From Akkermansiaceae bacterium (GTDB lineage: Bacteria > Verrucomicrobiota > Verrucomicrobiia > Verrucomicrobiales > Akkermansiaceae), in contig CAIRGO010000151.1 of the NCBI GenBank assembly GCA_903878115.1, forward strand, positions 1 to 47,214: a stretch of DNA of 47,214 bases, in the 5' to 3' direction. The first letter of the stretch is position 1, and each line of letters starts with the position of its first letter. Below are positions 6,575 to 15,733 of the stretch, piece after piece. The translations under genes and the position numbers were made by a program. The notes below the pieces were generated by a model. The model was not told the origin of the DNA. It did no database searches and worked only from the letters and a program-made list of their open reading frames with translations.

Positions 6575-7870
6575 TCAGGCTATCAAGGGACCATCAGGGC
6601 GGTGAATGCGGTTGATCATTTCTTCTACGATTGTTTCTGCTTGCACGGTGGCTTCACTGCGCGAGGCGAGGATTTTCAGTTTGAGTTGCGGGAAATCCTG
6701 ACCGATGACTAACGCAAACCGTGCGCCCGTTTGTTCGGCACGCAGCAGTTGCTTGTTAGACTTCATCGAGCCTAACGAAAAATCAACGGAAATTCCTGCT
6801 GTCCGCAGTTCAGTGATTAACATGAGGGCTCGATCACGCTGATCTTCTTGATCGATAACAACATAGACATCGCATCCAGCTTGATTGCGTTGCAGCCAAA
6901 CTTCCATTTGCATGAGCGCGTGCGGAGTTTCTTCGATCAAATTGCGAATGACATAGTCCCCCATTGCAAAACCAGTAGCTGGCAAGTCGATTTTCCCATC
7001 GGACATGGTAGACACTAATGTATCGTAACGGCCACCACCAGCCACGGCGCGCATGGAGGCACGGGCGTCAAACACTTCAAATACCAAACCAGTATAGTAG
7101 GCAAGGCCGCGAACGATGGAGAGATCCCAACGAATGAAATCCCCTAGTCCGCGAGCAGTTAGGTTAGCGAGCAACGCGATGAATTTTTCCGATGCATTTT
7201 CAGGATTGCCAATGAACTCCCTTACTTCGGCGAGGGAAAGTCCCAGCGCACCGAGTTTTTCTTCGAGCGCCTCTGGCTTATCGCGTTCGAGTTTATCAAC
7301 GATTTGCAAAAACGTCGCGAGCTGTGTCTCATCAAGGCCGCGCTGTTTTGCAAAATCGGCCCAGGCTTGTCGGTCTGAGACGCGCACTTGATAGTCAGAT
7401 TTTTCAAATCCAAAGGCACGCATGGTATCGATGGCGACGGCTAACAACTCCGCATCAGCACAAGCTTCACTCTCGCCGAGAATATCGACATTGAACTGAA
7501 AAAACTCACGTCCGCGACCTTTTTGCGGTTTTTCATAACGAAAACATTGCCCGATCTCAAACCACTTTAGCGGCTTCGGGAATTCGCGCTGATGGTCTGC
7601 CGCAATGCGCGCAAGCGAGGCAGTGACCTCTGGTCGAAGCGTGATATCGCGGCCACCTTGATCGGAAAATCGGAATAGCTGTGTGGAGAGTTCGCCACCT
7701 GATTTTTTCAAATACAATCCCGTGTCTTCTAACAAAGGAGTCTCGTATTCCACAAATCCATGACGCCGTGCGGTGGCACGCCAGGTTTCCTGAAGATACT
7801 GTCGCACCGCAAAATCACGCGGCAAAAAATCCCGAAAACCGGGCAACGATTGGAAAGCAGAAACAGCCAT
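6575..7870 (-). CDS. hisS: Histidyl-tRNA synthetase
   Basis: Starting at the ATG at 7870 (MAVSAFQSLPGFRDFLP) gives 431 residues, the normal size. The frame extends further upstream, but homology begins here. The enzyme attaches histidine to tRNA-His. Class II motifs are visible: LRPEVTASLAR and FRYEKPQKGRGREFFQFNVD (motif 2 region), the HisRS-specific RGLAYYTGLVFEVF, and AVAGGGRYDTLV with GFAMGDYVI (motif 3). The C-terminal anticodon-binding domain (about 320-420) contains SVDFSLGSMKSNKQLLRAE. It lies on the same strand as aspS, a pair often adjacent in bacteria, but here two small genes separate them. Confidence 0.96.
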   Translation of the reverse strand: MAVSAFQSLPGFRDFLPRDFAVRQYLQETWRATARRHGFVEYETPLLEDTGLYLKKSGGELSTQLFRFSDQGGRDITLRPEVTASLARIAADHQREFPKPLKWFEIGQCFRYEKPQKGRGREFFQFNVDILGESEACADAELLAVAIDTMRAFGFEKSDYQVRVSDRQAWADFAKQRGLDETQLATFLQIVDKLERDKPEALEEKLGALGLSLAEVREFIGNPENASEKFIALLANLTARGLGDFIRWDLSIVRGLAYYTGLVFEVFDARASMRAVAGGGRYDTLVSTMSDGKIDLPATGFAMGDYVIRNLIEETPHALMQMEVWLQRNQAGCDVYVVIDQEDQRDRALMLITELRTAGISVDFSLGSMKSNKQLLRAEQTGARFALVIGQDFPQLKLKILASRSEATVQAETIVEEMINRIHRPDGPLIA

Positions 7871-8035
7871 AGATGCGCGGAGAATGCCTGCGCATGAGAG
7901 GAATAGCAAGGTGGAAGTAGCATGCGTTGGGGAGTAACATAGCGATCAATAATCTATGAATTCATGGCTTCGCATGCGAAAAAATCACATTTCTCGCTTG
8001 TCATGCCAGGAAATCCCGCTATCACTCAGCGCGTC

Positions 8036-8143
8036 ATGACACGTCCACAAGTCGAATTCTGCGCGAAAATGCTGATCTTAGCTATCAGCGGCACCTTCAT
8101 TTGGGCACTTTACAAATTGTTTTTGTTGATGGGGATTTTATAA
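8036..8143 (+). CDS. Possible 35-residue single-span membrane peptide
   Basis: An ATG at 8036 opens a 35-codon frame ending in TAA at 8141-8143. The product begins MTRPQVEFCAKM, is followed by a hydrophobic segment (LILAISGTFIWALYKLFLL) and ends MGIL. The short polar N-terminus with one membrane span resembles small membrane peptides. It lies in the otherwise empty 327-base gap between hisS and the SRPBCC gene. There is no Shine-Dalgarno sequence, but that is true of most genes in the window. Short frames occur by chance, so confidence is low. Confidence 0.3.
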   Translation: MTRPQVEFCAKMLILAISGTFIWALYKLFLLMGIL

Positions 8144-8197
8144 TACTTCCGCATCTGATTTGCGCGCTGTTCATTCTATGTCATGGTGGCAAGCATC

Positions 8198-8659
8198 ATG
8201 AAAGTTCACGTTCTTCAACAGACTCAGCAACTGCCTATTTCATTAGATGAGGCATGGTCTTTTTTCGCTACTCCGCGCAATTTGGATCAAATCACTCCTA
8301 AAGATTTGGGGTTTCGCATCACCTATAGTTCATCTGAAAAAATGATGGAGGGGCAAATCATCACTTACAAAATTCGCATTGCCCCATTCATCCATCTACC
8401 CTGGGTGACGGAGATTACATCAGTGAAAGAGCCACTCTCTTTCATCGACAATCAAGTCAGCGGTCCTTACTCGCTGTGGCATCACCTCCATCAATTTACG
8501 CCAAATGCACAAGGTGTACTGATGACAGATTTGGTCCACTACGCTCTGCCCTTTGGGCCTTTTGGCAGTATTGCTCATGCGCTTTTCGTAAAAAATAAGG
8601 TCGCGAGTATTTTTGCGTATCGCAAGGAGTTACTGGCTGAATTATTTCGAAAAAAATAA
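8198..8659 (+). CDS. SRPBCC-family ligand-binding protein
   Basis: Starting at the second ATG (MKVHVLQQTQQLP) gives 153 residues. The protein shows the START/SRPBCC helix-grip pattern: an early strand, then SLDEAWSFFATPRNLDQITP, followed by GFRITY, strands with PWVTEITSVKEP and FIDNQVSGPYSLWHHLHQF, and a long C-terminal helix. The close resemblance is to uncharacterised cyclase/dehydrase-like SRPBCC proteins that bind hydrophobic ligands in the cytoplasm. The ligand is unknown. It precedes the M50-like protease gene by 98 bases on the same strand. Confidence 0.75.
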   Translation: MKVHVLQQTQQLPISLDEAWSFFATPRNLDQITPKDLGFRITYSSSEKMMEGQIITYKIRIAPFIHLPWVTEITSVKEPLSFIDNQVSGPYSLWHHLHQFTPNAQGVLMTDLVHYALPFGPFGSIAHALFVKNKVASIFAYRKELLAELFRKK

Positions 8660-8757
8660 GCTGATTCTATCAATGCTAGTGGCCAAAATCGGCTTGATTT
8701 CAAAAAATCGGCTTGATTATTTTAGCTATCTTGATTATAAGGATTGCCACGCGACCT

Positions 8758-9657
8758 ATGTCCCGCCGACGCAAACGAATGGAACTTCCGAAGTCGAAAT
8801 CCCGCAATAAACAGCGGGATTCTAGAGGCTTTATGGATCACATTCGCGAGGCGAACCTCAAGGCATCGATCAGCGCGAATCGACCGCTCAATGGCCGTTC
8901 TTTGAGGCACATCCAAGCATCGTTGGCGGAAACGCAAGAATATGATGACGCCACGATCAACGGGTGGACTCGTCTGCTACGATGGATTCTGGCGCTGATG
9001 TTGTTGCCGCTTTGCTATCTGACGTCAGCCACCTTTATCGGACAATTTTCCGACGAGGCCTTGCACAAGGGATTTTGGCATAGCAAAGAGTTTTGGTTTT
9101 TTGCCATCGGAGCATTGCTAATGAGTGGTTGGTTTTTTACCGGTCTCTGCCGACGTCTTTTCTTATTTCTCTATGTGCTAGGTCACGAGCTTACCCATGC
9201 GCTATTTGTTTACCTGCATCTTGGATGGGTTTCCGATTTCAAAGCATCGGCAGATGGTGGTTACATCGCTACCAATAAAACCAATATCCTCATTTCCCTA
9301 TCGCCGTATTTTTTCCCATTTTGGTCGATTGCTCTTCTCAGTATCTATGGAATCATTCAGCTGTGCACGACCTTGCCGCCATACTCCGAGGATATTTTGC
9401 TTGGACTCACCGGAGCAACTTGGACATTTCATCTGTTATGGACTCTATGGATGATTCCTAGAGACCAACCCGACTTGAAAGAAAATGATACATTTTTCTC
9501 ATTAGTCCTGATCTATCTGGCCAATATCATACTGCTCTCGGTGATGTTATGCTTCGCAGCTGAAACACTCACCTGGCATGAATTTTTTGCCTCTTGGTGC
9601 ATCAATGCAGAAAATTTATACGATCTCACGAGAGGCTACGTGCAGAGCGTCTCCTAA
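8758..9657 (+). CDS. M50-like membrane metalloprotease family protein
   Basis: The ATG at 8758 (MSRRRKRMELPK) is preferred over one 45 bases upstream because it begins a basic cytoplasmic N-terminus, giving 299 residues. After about 85 polar residues there are roughly six hydrophobic segments. The zinc motif H-E-x-x-H is present in YVLGHELTHALFVYL, placed in a membrane helix as in site-2-protease-like families. The following KASADGGYIATNKTNILISLSPY resembles the conserved stretch after HExxH in bacterial M50-like proteins. A classical NPDG motif is not seen, so a distant family branch is likely. Substrate unknown; intramembrane cleavage of a regulator would be typical. Confidence 0.6.
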   Translation: MSRRRKRMELPKSKSRNKQRDSRGFMDHIREANLKASISANRPLNGRSLRHIQASLAETQEYDDATINGWTRLLRWILALMLLPLCYLTSATFIGQFSDEALHKGFWHSKEFWFFAIGALLMSGWFFTGLCRRLFLFLYVLGHELTHALFVYLHLGWVSDFKASADGGYIATNKTNILISLSPYFFPFWSIALLSIYGIIQLCTTLPPYSEDILLGLTGATWTFHLLWTLWMIPRDQPDLKENDTFFSLVLIYLANIILLSVMLCFAAETLTWHEFFASWCINAENLYDLTRGYVQSVS

Positions 9658-9665
9658 TTACTGCA

Positions 9666-11315
9666 TCAAGGAGTTTTCGGAACCGGTGGAATCGGTGGTG
9701 CAGGAACTTTTTGTGGAGTAGGCGGTGCTATAGGAGTGGGAGTTTTCCCAGGATTGAGCAATCCACCACCTAAGGCGTCAAATACTCCTTCGATGGTCTT
9801 GCCAGCTCCTTCGATCACAGCGGCGCTACCCTTTTGTATATTATCGGTCGCTGATCCCACGGCTTCTGTTGATTTATCAATAATCGTTCCAACGGAGGGA
9901 ACATTTTCCGTTACCGCTTCTTGCGTGTACTTCAGCACCTTCAGTCCCGTCTGCGGAATGATTTCAAACATTCTTGCGCCCGCCGCGGCCATCAATCGAT
10001 CGCTCAGGTCTTCTTTCGGGTCAGACGTTGTTCCGCTTAATTTCATCGGTGCCCACATCAAGCCGCGTTCTCCTACGACAAATACATCTTCTTCCGCGCC
10101 AGGAATTTGCGCTAGGGTACCGGGGGCAAGACCAACGCGGAAATCACCATTGAGCAAATAATCGTCGGCCTGTGTATTTTTCGTGAAAACAATTTTTCCT
10201 TCCATGCGAGCCAATCCTTCAGAACCGATCTTCACATTGGTGAGCGTAATGCGATCGTTTTCGCAGACAAAATCAGCTTCTGCGTCATGAAGCATTAGAG
10301 TGCGGAAACGCAATGACTGCGAATATGCGGCTAGTTTGTCCAATACAGGGAGCGCTGTGAGCACTCCTTGTTTTATATCAAGGTGGCCTTTGATGGTAGG
10401 CGATGAAGATGAAGATGTAGAATGAATGGCAAAAGAAGATTCCACTTTGCCGGTAAGCCTTTGACGCCAATCCTCAGGAAGCACCTCTTTACAAAGGACA
10501 TCGCGCATGGTTCCTTCTAACGAATAGGAACCATTTGCCCAATCACATTCTCCACCCAATGTGAGGTGTCCATTTTCATAAATGCGAAACGTGGAATCGG
10601 TGAGAAAAACTACACCCGATTGATAAGTGATGCGCATTTGCTCCAATTTCATCGGTGGTGCCCAAGTGAACGGCAACTCGATTTTCCCACCGATGCCGGT
10701 AATTTTACACTGCGTAAAAGTATCTGTAGGAGACACTTCCCAACGCGTGCCACTAAGCTTGGCCTCGCCACTTTTCAAAATCACATCGATGTTTGAATCA
10801 TTGATGATCAGCGAATTGGTTTCAAATTTTTTCGGCAGCAACGAATCATACCATGGCGCTTTCACTTCTGCAGTGGGAGCTTGCACTATTACAGGAACGG
10901 GAGGCGCCGTGGTATCGAGCGTGAGCGATAGATTGGTGACACGGCTTGGAGAAACCAACCAAATGCCGCGGGTTACTCCACCGGCCTCGATGCCTGTTTT
11001 CACGCCTTCTAAAGAAATTCGCTTCGTTACCGACGGCCCATTTGCCTCAAACGAATCAGTATGCACTCGGAATCCATCCCAGCGCAATGGACTAAGCGTG
11101 GTCGTGGCATGCAGCCTTTCTTCTGCTTTCTCCACAATCACCTCGCGAAAACTGGAACTTGAAAGATACTGCCGCAACCACATATAACCACCCACAGCAA
11201 CCACAGCGGAAAGCAATAACAGGAAAATCACACCACGGAACACCCACGTCTGCGCGCTCGCTGATAATTTTGTTTTTTTCGACGATGATTGATTGCGTCT
11301 CGTACGGCGGCTCAT
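9666..11315 (-). CDS. AsmA-like envelope protein with one N-terminal membrane anchor
   Basis: The 549-residue protein starts with a basic stretch (MSRRTRRNQSSSKKTK) and one membrane helix (about 27-48), and the rest should be periplasmic. Repeated beta segments, for example LRFRTLMLHDAEADFVCEN followed by LARMEGKIVFTKN, match the pattern of AsmA/DUF748-type proteins, which act in phospholipid transport or outer-membrane homeostasis. The C-terminus contains a helical stretch with SVGTIIDKSTEAVGSATDNI and a tail of proline-rich PxPP repeats. It converges with the M50-like gene, leaving only eight bases between the stops. The family call rests on general pattern only. Confidence 0.5.
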   Translation of the reverse strand: MSRRTRRNQSSSKKTKLSASAQTWVFRGVIFLLLLSAVVAVGGYMWLRQYLSSSSFREVIVEKAEERLHATTTLSPLRWDGFRVHTDSFEANGPSVTKRISLEGVKTGIEAGGVTRGIWLVSPSRVTNLSLTLDTTAPPVPVIVQAPTAEVKAPWYDSLLPKKFETNSLIINDSNIDVILKSGEAKLSGTRWEVSPTDTFTQCKITGIGGKIELPFTWAPPMKLEQMRITYQSGVVFLTDSTFRIYENGHLTLGGECDWANGSYSLEGTMRDVLCKEVLPEDWRQRLTGKVESSFAIHSTSSSSSPTIKGHLDIKQGVLTALPVLDKLAAYSQSLRFRTLMLHDAEADFVCENDRITLTNVKIGSEGLARMEGKIVFTKNTQADDYLLNGDFRVGLAPGTLAQIPGAEEDVFVVGERGLMWAPMKLSGTTSDPKEDLSDRLMAAAGARMFEIIPQTGLKVLKYTQEAVTENVPSVGTIIDKSTEAVGSATDNIQKGSAAVIEGAGKTIEGVFDALGGGLLNPGKTPTPIAPPTPQKVPAPPIPPVPKTP

Positions 11316-11698
11316 GCAATAATCATAATCAATTATTTACTTTGTGCAAGCAGAGAGAAAAGAACGCTGGCATCAGTTTCGAAATAAATCATTGCTTCCA
11401 GCGCCGCCTTAGACTGTCGGCATGCAAGCCTAAACACTACGATAGATCGTTTGACTGACGACAAAACTGAATACGATTTTGTGGAGTGTCCCATTCAAAA
11501 AAATATCAGTCAATTAACATCAAGATTGCTTATGAGACATATTGCATGGTAGGCTCAGCCGTTACGCATCACAATGAACCAGTGACAAAGTACAACACAG
11601 AAAATTATGATCTCTACAAAAATAGTTCGACTATGCCAATGTGAGATGGTCAGTGTCGGGAAACAAGTAAAACAATTTATGCCAAAAAAAGCAAACGT
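11316..11698. other. Intergenic stretch, no gene seen
   Basis: These 383 bases separate the AsmA-like gene (leaving leftward) from the GH36-like gene (leaving rightward), so both promoters should lie here. The ORFs found are short and lack coding character. A TTGACT hexamer occurs near 11450, but no well-spaced -10 box was found for it. No stable hairpin was recognised. Confidence 0.4.
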
Positions 11699-14278
11699 AT
11701 GAAGAAGTCTCAAGAGACTACGACTAGGTCAATACGCGCTTTTGTTTGTTTATCGATATTGCTGGGCCTTTCGCCAGCAGCGACTCCCGCACCTCCATTG
11801 GATCCAGTGACGCGGAGTGTCTCGACGCTTGGAGCGGTTCAATACCCAGGCAAGCCTCCGGGTGTCGCGCTTGCTGGAATAAAAGGAGAGACCTTTACTC
11901 TGCAAAACGATGTGCTATCGGCCACATGGCGTGCTGATGGTGGCCGTTTTAGCTGCGTCGAGGTCACGAACAAACTGACAGGAGAGCACTTTCCTCAGAC
12001 GGACTCCGAGTTGTTCCGACTGGCCCTAAAGCCGATTGATGAGAAAAAAGATGTGCTGATGGTGGGAGTGCGACTGGAAAATGATAAGGTCACGGCGTTG
12101 GCGTCCAGAGATGGACTGAGTTGGACTGAACTCGCCACCTTTCCACGTTCAGAATTCCCGGGCGAACCGACGTTAGTTAGGCTGGGGAAGATGAATCTCA
12201 AGGCGCAGAACAAGGACGATCCCGGTGGTCCAGGTCCTATCGGCGAGGGCTCGATCAGCGAGCTTGCACCCACAACATCGGAGCTACCTGACGGACGCTT
12301 TCTCTTCAAAACGGGGGCCCACCAAGGAGCAACGAAGGAGTATCCTTTTCCCACGGGCAAACGACTGATCTCCTGCCGCATCGACAAGGGCAGCGATCAA
12401 GGGCTTTCGTTCGGACCAGCATTGGCACTAGTGTGGGAAGAGGGAAAGCGCTTTGTTCTAGTCGGAGTAAGGGACAAGAAGCCAGTTTTTAATGTTACCA
12501 CTGGAGCGGGCGAGTCGATACTGGCGAGGACTCCCGTGGTCGGGCCGTCCTTCGATCTGCCGGGGTCCTCATTCCGTCTGGCAGCGACACCTAAAGTGGT
12601 GGAGTTGGCTGCAAAGAGCGATGGCATCCGCGTGGCTGAACGAATCCGCGGCGTCGCGCTGGAGGCATATCTGATCTCCGAAAAAGGAATACGTGCGCGT
12701 TGGCGCGCGGAACTACGGAACGGATCTAACTACATCCGGCAAAATCTGCAACTCGCAGCTTCCACCGCCGCAGTGCAGCTTTATGGAGTGGAGTTACTTG
12801 ACCTGAAGATTCCGGATGCGCGGACAATCGGCACAGCCGCTGGTTGTCCAGTGGCGGCACATGATTTGTTCCTTGGGGTGGAAATGCCAGGAGCACAAAA
12901 CTCTCTCGACGGGGAAAAAGTTCGCATCGGCTTCAGTAGTAAACTTGAACTTTCGGCGTCCGGTGCCTACTCGTTCGGCTCAGTGATGGGTGTGGTTCCC
13001 ACTGACCAGCTTCGACGTGGGTTTCTCTATTATCTAGAAAGGGAGCGCGCACGGCCCTCGAAGCCCTTTCTGCATTATAACTGTTGGTATGATCTTGGCT
13101 TCTCGGTGGATGCGGAAAAGATGATCGACGTAGTGCGAAACTTCGATGAGGAAATGGTCAAAAAGCGCGGCGTGCCAGTGCTTTCCTATCTTGTAGATGA
13201 TGGTTGGGACGATCCAGGCAAGGGCCTGTGGATCGAGCATGAGCGGAAGTTTCCGGGCGGCTTCGTAGATCTGAAGAAAAAAATGGCTCAGTCAAAATCG
13301 CACCTCAGTGTATGGATTTCACCGCTGGGCGGTTACGGCGGTGCCGAACAGCGCACGGCGACGGCGAGAAAAATGGGACTGATTCCAGAGGGAAGTGAAT
13401 TGGATCTCGCCCAACCTGCCTACAAGAAGTGGTTCCAGGAAAGATGCCTTCAACTCATGCGAGATGGAGGTACGAACGCTTTCAAATGGGACCGAGCAGG
13501 CGAAGGAGTGAGTCCACATTTTATGGCGCTTCTCGATGTGGCTCGGAGTCTTCGCGCTGCCGATCCTGAGGTTTTCATCAATGTCACCGTGGGCACTTGG
13601 CCTTCACCATTCTGGCTCAATCACGTGGACACGACTTGGCGAATGAATAGCGCCGATGTCGGCTGGGCCGGGAAAGGTGATGACCGTGAACAGTGGCTGA
13701 CATTCCGAGACGGCTATTGCCACTCGCTATTCGTAGCTCCGTCTCCGTTGTATCCGTTAAATTCAGTGATGCACCATGGGATCGTCCACGGCCGTTGCTT
13801 CCAAGGCGAGAGAGTGGGAAAAAGTGGCCCCAACCTGAAGAACGAAGCTCGCTCCTACTTCGGCAACGGCAGCATGCTACAGGAACTCTATATCACCCCT
13901 TCCATGATGACTCCCGAGGCATGGGACTACGTCGCTGAGGCGGCCAAGTGGGCGCACGCCAACACCGATGTGCTGGTAGATAGCCACTGGACTGGAGGCG
14001 ATCCACTGAAATTGGAACCATATGGCTACGCCGCTTGGAACAACCGCAAGGGCACTCTGATGCTGAGAAATCCAGACAGCGAAGCGAAACAGATGATCCT
14101 AGAGGCTGGCAAGGTCTTCGAACTTCCTGCTAACGCACCCGTTCATTACAAGTTGAGCTCGCCATACCCCGACCAACGGGTCAAATCGCTTGAGCTGGAA
14201 AAAGGCAAACCGCAGACACTTACCTTGGAACCATTTGAAGTGCTAGTCTTTGATGCGCTGCCGGAAAGTGGCAAATGA
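11699..14278 (+). CDS. Secreted GH36-like (alpha-galactosidase superfamily) glycoside hydrolase
   Basis: The 859-residue protein has a signal peptide (basic start, then FVCLSILLGLSPAATPAP). A large N-terminal beta-sandwich part (to about 440) is followed by a TIM-barrel-like region: FLHYNCWYDLGFSVDAEKM, VPVLSYLVDDGWDD, HLSVWISPLGGYGG, and AFKWDRAG. This order matches clan GH-D enzymes, with D598 in KWDRAG as the likely nucleophile (KWD in GH36). The acid/base is probably an Asp in the following WRMNSADVGW segment. A C-terminal beta domain follows. Members cleave alpha-linked galactose or N-acetylgalactosamine, but this subgroup is poorly characterised. Sampled lines reach about 55-63% GC (for example 12361-12420 and 12541-12600), higher than neighbouring genes, hinting at transfer. 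Confidence 0.65.
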   Translation: MKKSQETTTRSIRAFVCLSILLGLSPAATPAPPLDPVTRSVSTLGAVQYPGKPPGVALAGIKGETFTLQNDVLSATWRADGGRFSCVEVTNKLTGEHFPQTDSELFRLALKPIDEKKDVLMVGVRLENDKVTALASRDGLSWTELATFPRSEFPGEPTLVRLGKMNLKAQNKDDPGGPGPIGEGSISELAPTTSELPDGRFLFKTGAHQGATKEYPFPTGKRLISCRIDKGSDQGLSFGPALALVWEEGKRFVLVGVRDKKPVFNVTTGAGESILARTPVVGPSFDLPGSSFRLAATPKVVELAAKSDGIRVAERIRGVALEAYLISEKGIRARWRAELRNGSNYIRQNLQLAASTAAVQLYGVELLDLKIPDARTIGTAAGCPVAAHDLFLGVEMPGAQNSLDGEKVRIGFSSKLELSASGAYSFGSVMGVVPTDQLRRGFLYYLERERARPSKPFLHYNCWYDLGFSVDAEKMIDVVRNFDEEMVKKRGVPVLSYLVDDGWDDPGKGLWIEHERKFPGGFVDLKKKMAQSKSHLSVWISPLGGYGGAEQRTATARKMGLIPEGSELDLAQPAYKKWFQERCLQLMRDGGTNAFKWDRAGEGVSPHFMALLDVARSLRAADPEVFINVTVGTWPSPFWLNHVDTTWRMNSADVGWAGKGDDREQWLTFRDGYCHSLFVAPSPLYPLNSVMHHGIVHGRCFQGERVGKSGPNLKNEARSYFGNGSMLQELYITPSMMTPEAWDYVAEAAKWAHANTDVLVDSHWTGGDPLKLEPYGYAAWNNRKGTLMLRNPDSEAKQMILEAGKVFELPANAPVHYKLSSPYPDQRVKSLELEKGKPQTLTLEPFEVLVFDALPESGK

Positions 14279-14398
14279 TGGTTCAAAGGTTCTAAAATAA
14301 CTTTTTACGGAGGCAATTGCCAATCGGTTCAAGCTCAGCTGCACTATTTGAATTCATGCTTGGCACAAGGGTCATTACCCATTACAAATGCCGCTCAC

Positions 14399-15712
14399 AT
14401 GGCCACCGAATTCGAACAAACACTTGCTACATTCGCCACACTTGAAGGTACATCACTGCACACTGGTGCAAAAGTATCTCTGACCATTCGTCCAGCTCCT
14501 GAGGGACACGGCTTTAAATTTCGCCGTGTCGATCTTCCAGATCAGCCATTTATCGATGCAGATGTGGATAAAGTAAAAACCGTAGAGCGCGCTACCACCT
14601 TGGCAGAAGGGTCCGTGAAAGTGCACACTGTCGAGCATGTGATTTCAGCTCTCACGGGAATGGGCGTGGATAATGCCATCATTGAAATGGATGCCAATGA
14701 ACCACCGATCGGCGATGGATCTTCTGCACCTTTTGTCGAACTGATCAAAAAAGCCGGAATTGTGGCTCAGTCATCTCCACGCAAGACTTGGGAAGTCCGC
14801 GAGCCAATGCACCTAGAAACAAGCGGCGGCAGCATCATCACCATCGTCCCAAGTAAAACCTTCCGCGTATCTGTCACCAACGTCGGACCAGATGGCAGAT
14901 TTACTCAATATTTTTCGAGCGAAGTTACACCCGAGCTTTATGAAAAAGAAATAGCACCCGCGCGCACGTTTGTTTACTATGAAGACGTAAAACCCTTGTT
15001 AGAAAAAGGATTGATCAAAGGTGGTTCACTCGAAAATGCCGTGGTTGTTCGCGGCGACGAAGTAATGTCTAAAGAAGCTCTGCGCTATTCAAATGAATTT
15101 GCGCGTCACAAAGCGCTCGATCTCATCGGCGATCTGATGTTATCTGGCAAACGCATCCTCGGTCACGTCATCGCGGTGAAACCTGGCCATGGACCAAACA
15201 CCGAAATGGCAGCAAAAGTGAAACGCGAATACACCAAAATGCGTTCTTTGGTTCCACCGATCAATATTCCTAAAGGCGAAGCAGTATTGGACATTCATGA
15301 CGTTCTGAAAATTTTACCGCACCGTTATCCATTTTTGCTAGTGGATCGAATCATTGATTTCGAAGGTGATACCAAATGCACAGGCGTGAAAAACGTGACC
15401 ATCAACGAGCCGTTTTTCCCGGGTCATTTCCCCGGTCATCCGGTGATGCCAGGCGTACTTCAACTCGAAGCGATGGCACAAGTCTCATCGGTGCTGATGC
15501 TGCGCAAGCCAGAAAACCAAGGGAAAATTGGTTACTTCATGAGTGCCGATGAAGTTAAGTGGAGACGTCCGGTATTGCCTGGCGACACACTATTTATCGA
15601 AGCCGAAGTGATCAAAATTCGTGGCTCGATCGGACAAACCCGCGCTCGCTGTCTCGTGAATGGCGAAGTCGTTTCTGAAGGCGTGTTGAAATTTGCACTC
15701 GTCGCAAGTTAA
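14399..15712 (+). CDS. lpxC-fabZ: LpxC-FabZ fusion: UDP-acyl-GlcNAc deacetylase / hydroxyacyl-ACP dehydratase
   Basis: The ATG at 14399 gives 437 residues; the frame opens earlier with TTG, but homology begins at MATEFEQTLATFATLEG. Residues 1 to about 280 are LpxC, the committed step of lipid A synthesis. The zinc ligands are visible as H80 in HTVEH and H237/D241 in HKALD. Residues from about 290 are FabZ: LKILPHRYPFLLVDR, then catalytic H343 in PGHFPGHPVMPG and E357 in LEAMA. Such fusions are known in Bacteroidetes and Verrucomicrobia and couple lipid A and fatty-acid synthesis at the shared hydroxyacyl-ACP pool. The transporter gene follows after 21 bases. No Shine-Dalgarno sequence is seen. 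Confidence 0.96.
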   Translation: MATEFEQTLATFATLEGTSLHTGAKVSLTIRPAPEGHGFKFRRVDLPDQPFIDADVDKVKTVERATTLAEGSVKVHTVEHVISALTGMGVDNAIIEMDANEPPIGDGSSAPFVELIKKAGIVAQSSPRKTWEVREPMHLETSGGSIITIVPSKTFRVSVTNVGPDGRFTQYFSSEVTPELYEKEIAPARTFVYYEDVKPLLEKGLIKGGSLENAVVVRGDEVMSKEALRYSNEFARHKALDLIGDLMLSGKRILGHVIAVKPGHGPNTEMAAKVKREYTKMRSLVPPINIPKGEAVLDIHDVLKILPHRYPFLLVDRIIDFEGDTKCTGVKNVTINEPFFPGHFPGHPVMPGVLQLEAMAQVSSVLMLRKPENQGKIGYFMSADEVKWRRPVLPGDTLFIEAEVIKIRGSIGQTRARCLVNGEVVSEGVLKFALVAS

Positions 15713-15733
15713 TTTCCCCATCAACAACGATAG

